A stretch of 64,000 nt of DNA from Aerococcus sp. Group 1 (lineage in GTDB: Bacteria > Bacillota > Bacilli > Lactobacillales > Aerococcaceae), in NCBI RefSeq assembly GCF_000193205.1, contig NC_015278.1:744001-808000 (forward strand). Direction: 5' to 3'. Shown here one piece after another: positions 62,896-64,000 of the stretch. The notes below the pieces were generated by a model that saw only the letters and a list, made by a program, of their open reading frames with translations, ran no database searches and had not been told where the DNA came from. Position 1 is the first letter of the stretch, and each line of letters starts with the position of its first letter. A program made the translations under genes and the position numbers.

Positions 62896-64000
62896 TTACA
62901 ATTCCTCCTGTGAATCATCGGGATCATGGGGCGGATTTGATAGTCTAAAAAAGCCGAGGGGAGCAGAGTGGTTAAAGATTTCTTCTAACTCCTCTTGTAA
63001 AGTTAATTTTTGTTTAGCTAAACGCTTCATGAATTCTTCCTGGCTATCCAGGTTTTCTTCATTCCATTCTTCATTGAGCAGTTCTAACTTGTCTTCGTCA
63101 GAACTTTGTTCTTGGCTTAATGAAAGCTCGGGCTCTGGACCAGGAAGTGGTTGTGAGAATTTCTCTAAGTATTGGATGCCAGCTCCAGGCCGGCTAGCGA
63201 TGAGCCGGTCAGCGCCAAATTCTGGGGCCAAGGCATCAATAATGGCTTGAGACTGGGAGTAGGGGCAGAGAATCTTCACATTAGGGCCAGCGTCCATGGT
63301 GAAGTAGGCCTTATAACCTTGGCGACGGAGGGCCTTTACCGCATCAATGGCCTTGAGTGATTCGGCTTCTAAATAAGTAAAGGCTGGATCAGCGGATAGG
63401 GTGGTGGCATGCATCAACATAGCATGGTTTTCGGCAATTTCTCCCATCCGGTCCAGGTCACGAGCCTTAATGGCCGCTTTCATTTCCAGAAGTTTTTCTT
63501 CACTGACTTGGGGCCACAATTGGTAGAAAGGCGAGGTCTCTACTGTGTGTTTCATCCCTCGCCTCGAACTGATGGACTTCTTTTTAGTGTTTAAGGCCAA
63601 AACTACCATCCCCACGTCCCAATTAGCATCATCAAAGGGGGCAGCTTGGGAATCCTGGTCGCCAGTCCCCTTATCCCATTCAACAAATCCACCAAAAATA
63701 CTCCGGGTGGCTGAACCTGATCCACGCCGAGCTAAGCGAGATAATGAAACTGGGTCAAGATTTAAATGGAGGGCTTGGTTGCAGGCTCCTGCTAGAGCAG
63801 CAAAGGCAGAAGCTGATGAGGCTAAACCCGCGGCAGTCGGGACATGGTTATAGGAAATGACCTCACAGGCTAAATCAACCTGGGCAATTTGACGGAAAAG
63901 ATCCACAAAGCGGCTAATCTTTTCTACCTCACTGTTATCTTGCCATTCGCCATCGAGTTGGAAGCAGTCTTCGACAATATCTTTGGAGAAGCGGACTTGG
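62896..64000 (-). CDS. mvaD: Diphosphomevalonate decarboxylase (5' end outside window) with acidic C-terminal extension
   Basis: The reading frame runs past the window edge, so the N-terminus lies beyond 64000; about 368 codons are visible. The enzyme decarboxylates mevalonate diphosphate to IPP. The ATP-binding loop VPTAAGLASSASAFAALAGA is clear, as are SRLARRGSGSATRSIFGGFVEW and FTMDAGPNVKILC. After RPGAGIQYL, where the family normally ends, there are about 85 extra residues, strongly acidic then amphipathic (EDKLELLNEEWNEENLDS…). Mevalonate kinase is expected upstream, beyond the window. Confidence 0.92.
   Translation of the reverse strand, partial: QVRFSKDIVEDCFQLDGEWQDNSEVEKISRFVDLFRQIAQVDLACEVISYNHVPTAAGLASSASAFAALAGACNQALHLNLDPVSLSRLARRGSGSATRSIFGGFVEWDKGTGDQDSQAAPFDDANWDVGMVVLALNTKKKSISSRRGMKHTVETSPFYQLWPQVSEEKLLEMKAAIKARDLDRMGEIAENHAMLMHATTLSADPAFTYLEAESLKAIDAVKALRRQGYKAYFTMDAGPNVKILCPYSQSQAIIDALAPEFGADRLIASRPGAGIQYLEKFSQPLPGPEPELSLSQEQSSDEDKLELLNEEWNEENLDSQEEFMKRLAKQKLTLQEELEEIFNHSAPLGFFRLSNPPHDPDDSQEEL

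Overview
The window is a stretch of low-to-medium GC Gram-positive chromosome from the order Lactobacillales. I infer Aerococcus or a close relative from the combination seen here: H2O2-forming pyruvate oxidase (SpxB), fused glutathione synthase GshF, the mevalonate route to isoprenoids, class Ib ribonucleotide reductase, an accessory Sec/serine-rich-repeat adhesin locus, Rgg and T-box regulation, and LPXTG proteins. The genus is inference; no rRNA or other marker lies in the window.

Layout. (1) 1-11.3 kb is housekeeping and redox metabolism: the 3' end of nrdE, two adjacent phosphoglycerate mutase paralogues (the second lacks the conserved active-site Glu), an FMN reductase, an ECF S component, spxB, an MFS/Rgg pair, and gshF. 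(2) 11.28-12.94 kb is an IS3-family (IS150-like) element sitting in the loop of the gshF terminator. (3) 13.3-17.5 kb is a four-gene ABC importer operon (carbohydrate or glycerol-phosphate type). (4) 17.6-25.4 kb holds a quinone-reductase-like gene, a small ORF, a frameshifted acetyltransferase, a frameshifted pdxR divergent from pdxST, a split threonine/serine exporter, a DUF975 membrane protein, and a second FMN reductase with a YodB-like operator. (5) 25.6-29.8 kb holds a Y-family polymerase behind a LexA-like box, a tiny LPXTG protein, and a T-box-controlled metQ with an M20 peptidase. (6) 30.2-54.9 kb is the main accessory locus. A 3279-residue serine-rich-repeat adhesin (KxYKxGKxW signal, two Ser-rich regions, InlB-type and Rib-type repeats, LPKTG anchor) is followed by secY2 (frameshifted), asp1, asp2, asp3, secA2, gtfA, gtfB, a small asp4-position membrane protein, a very unusual multi-domain glycosyltransferase fusion and a GT2 enzyme. 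(7) 55.2-64 kb holds an EamA transporter, a patatin-like lipase, an ISL3 element with a perfect 8-bp target duplication, cysK-cysE, and the mevalonate genes mvaD-pmk-fni on the minus strand.

How the parts work together. The adhesin would be made in the cytosol, O-glycosylated by GtfA/GtfB and then extended by the fusion and GT2 enzymes. It would be exported by SecA2/SecY2/Asp1-3 and anchored by sortase. The most notable novelty is a module resembling the C-terminal half of GtfB. It recurs once in GtfB, twice in the fusion protein and once in the GT2 enzyme.

Three genes (secY2, pdxR and a GNAT acetyltransferase) each look broken by loss of one base in an A/T run. That pattern could be real pseudogenisation, phase variation or, quite plausibly, sequencing error. 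No tRNA, rRNA or CRISPR array was seen.
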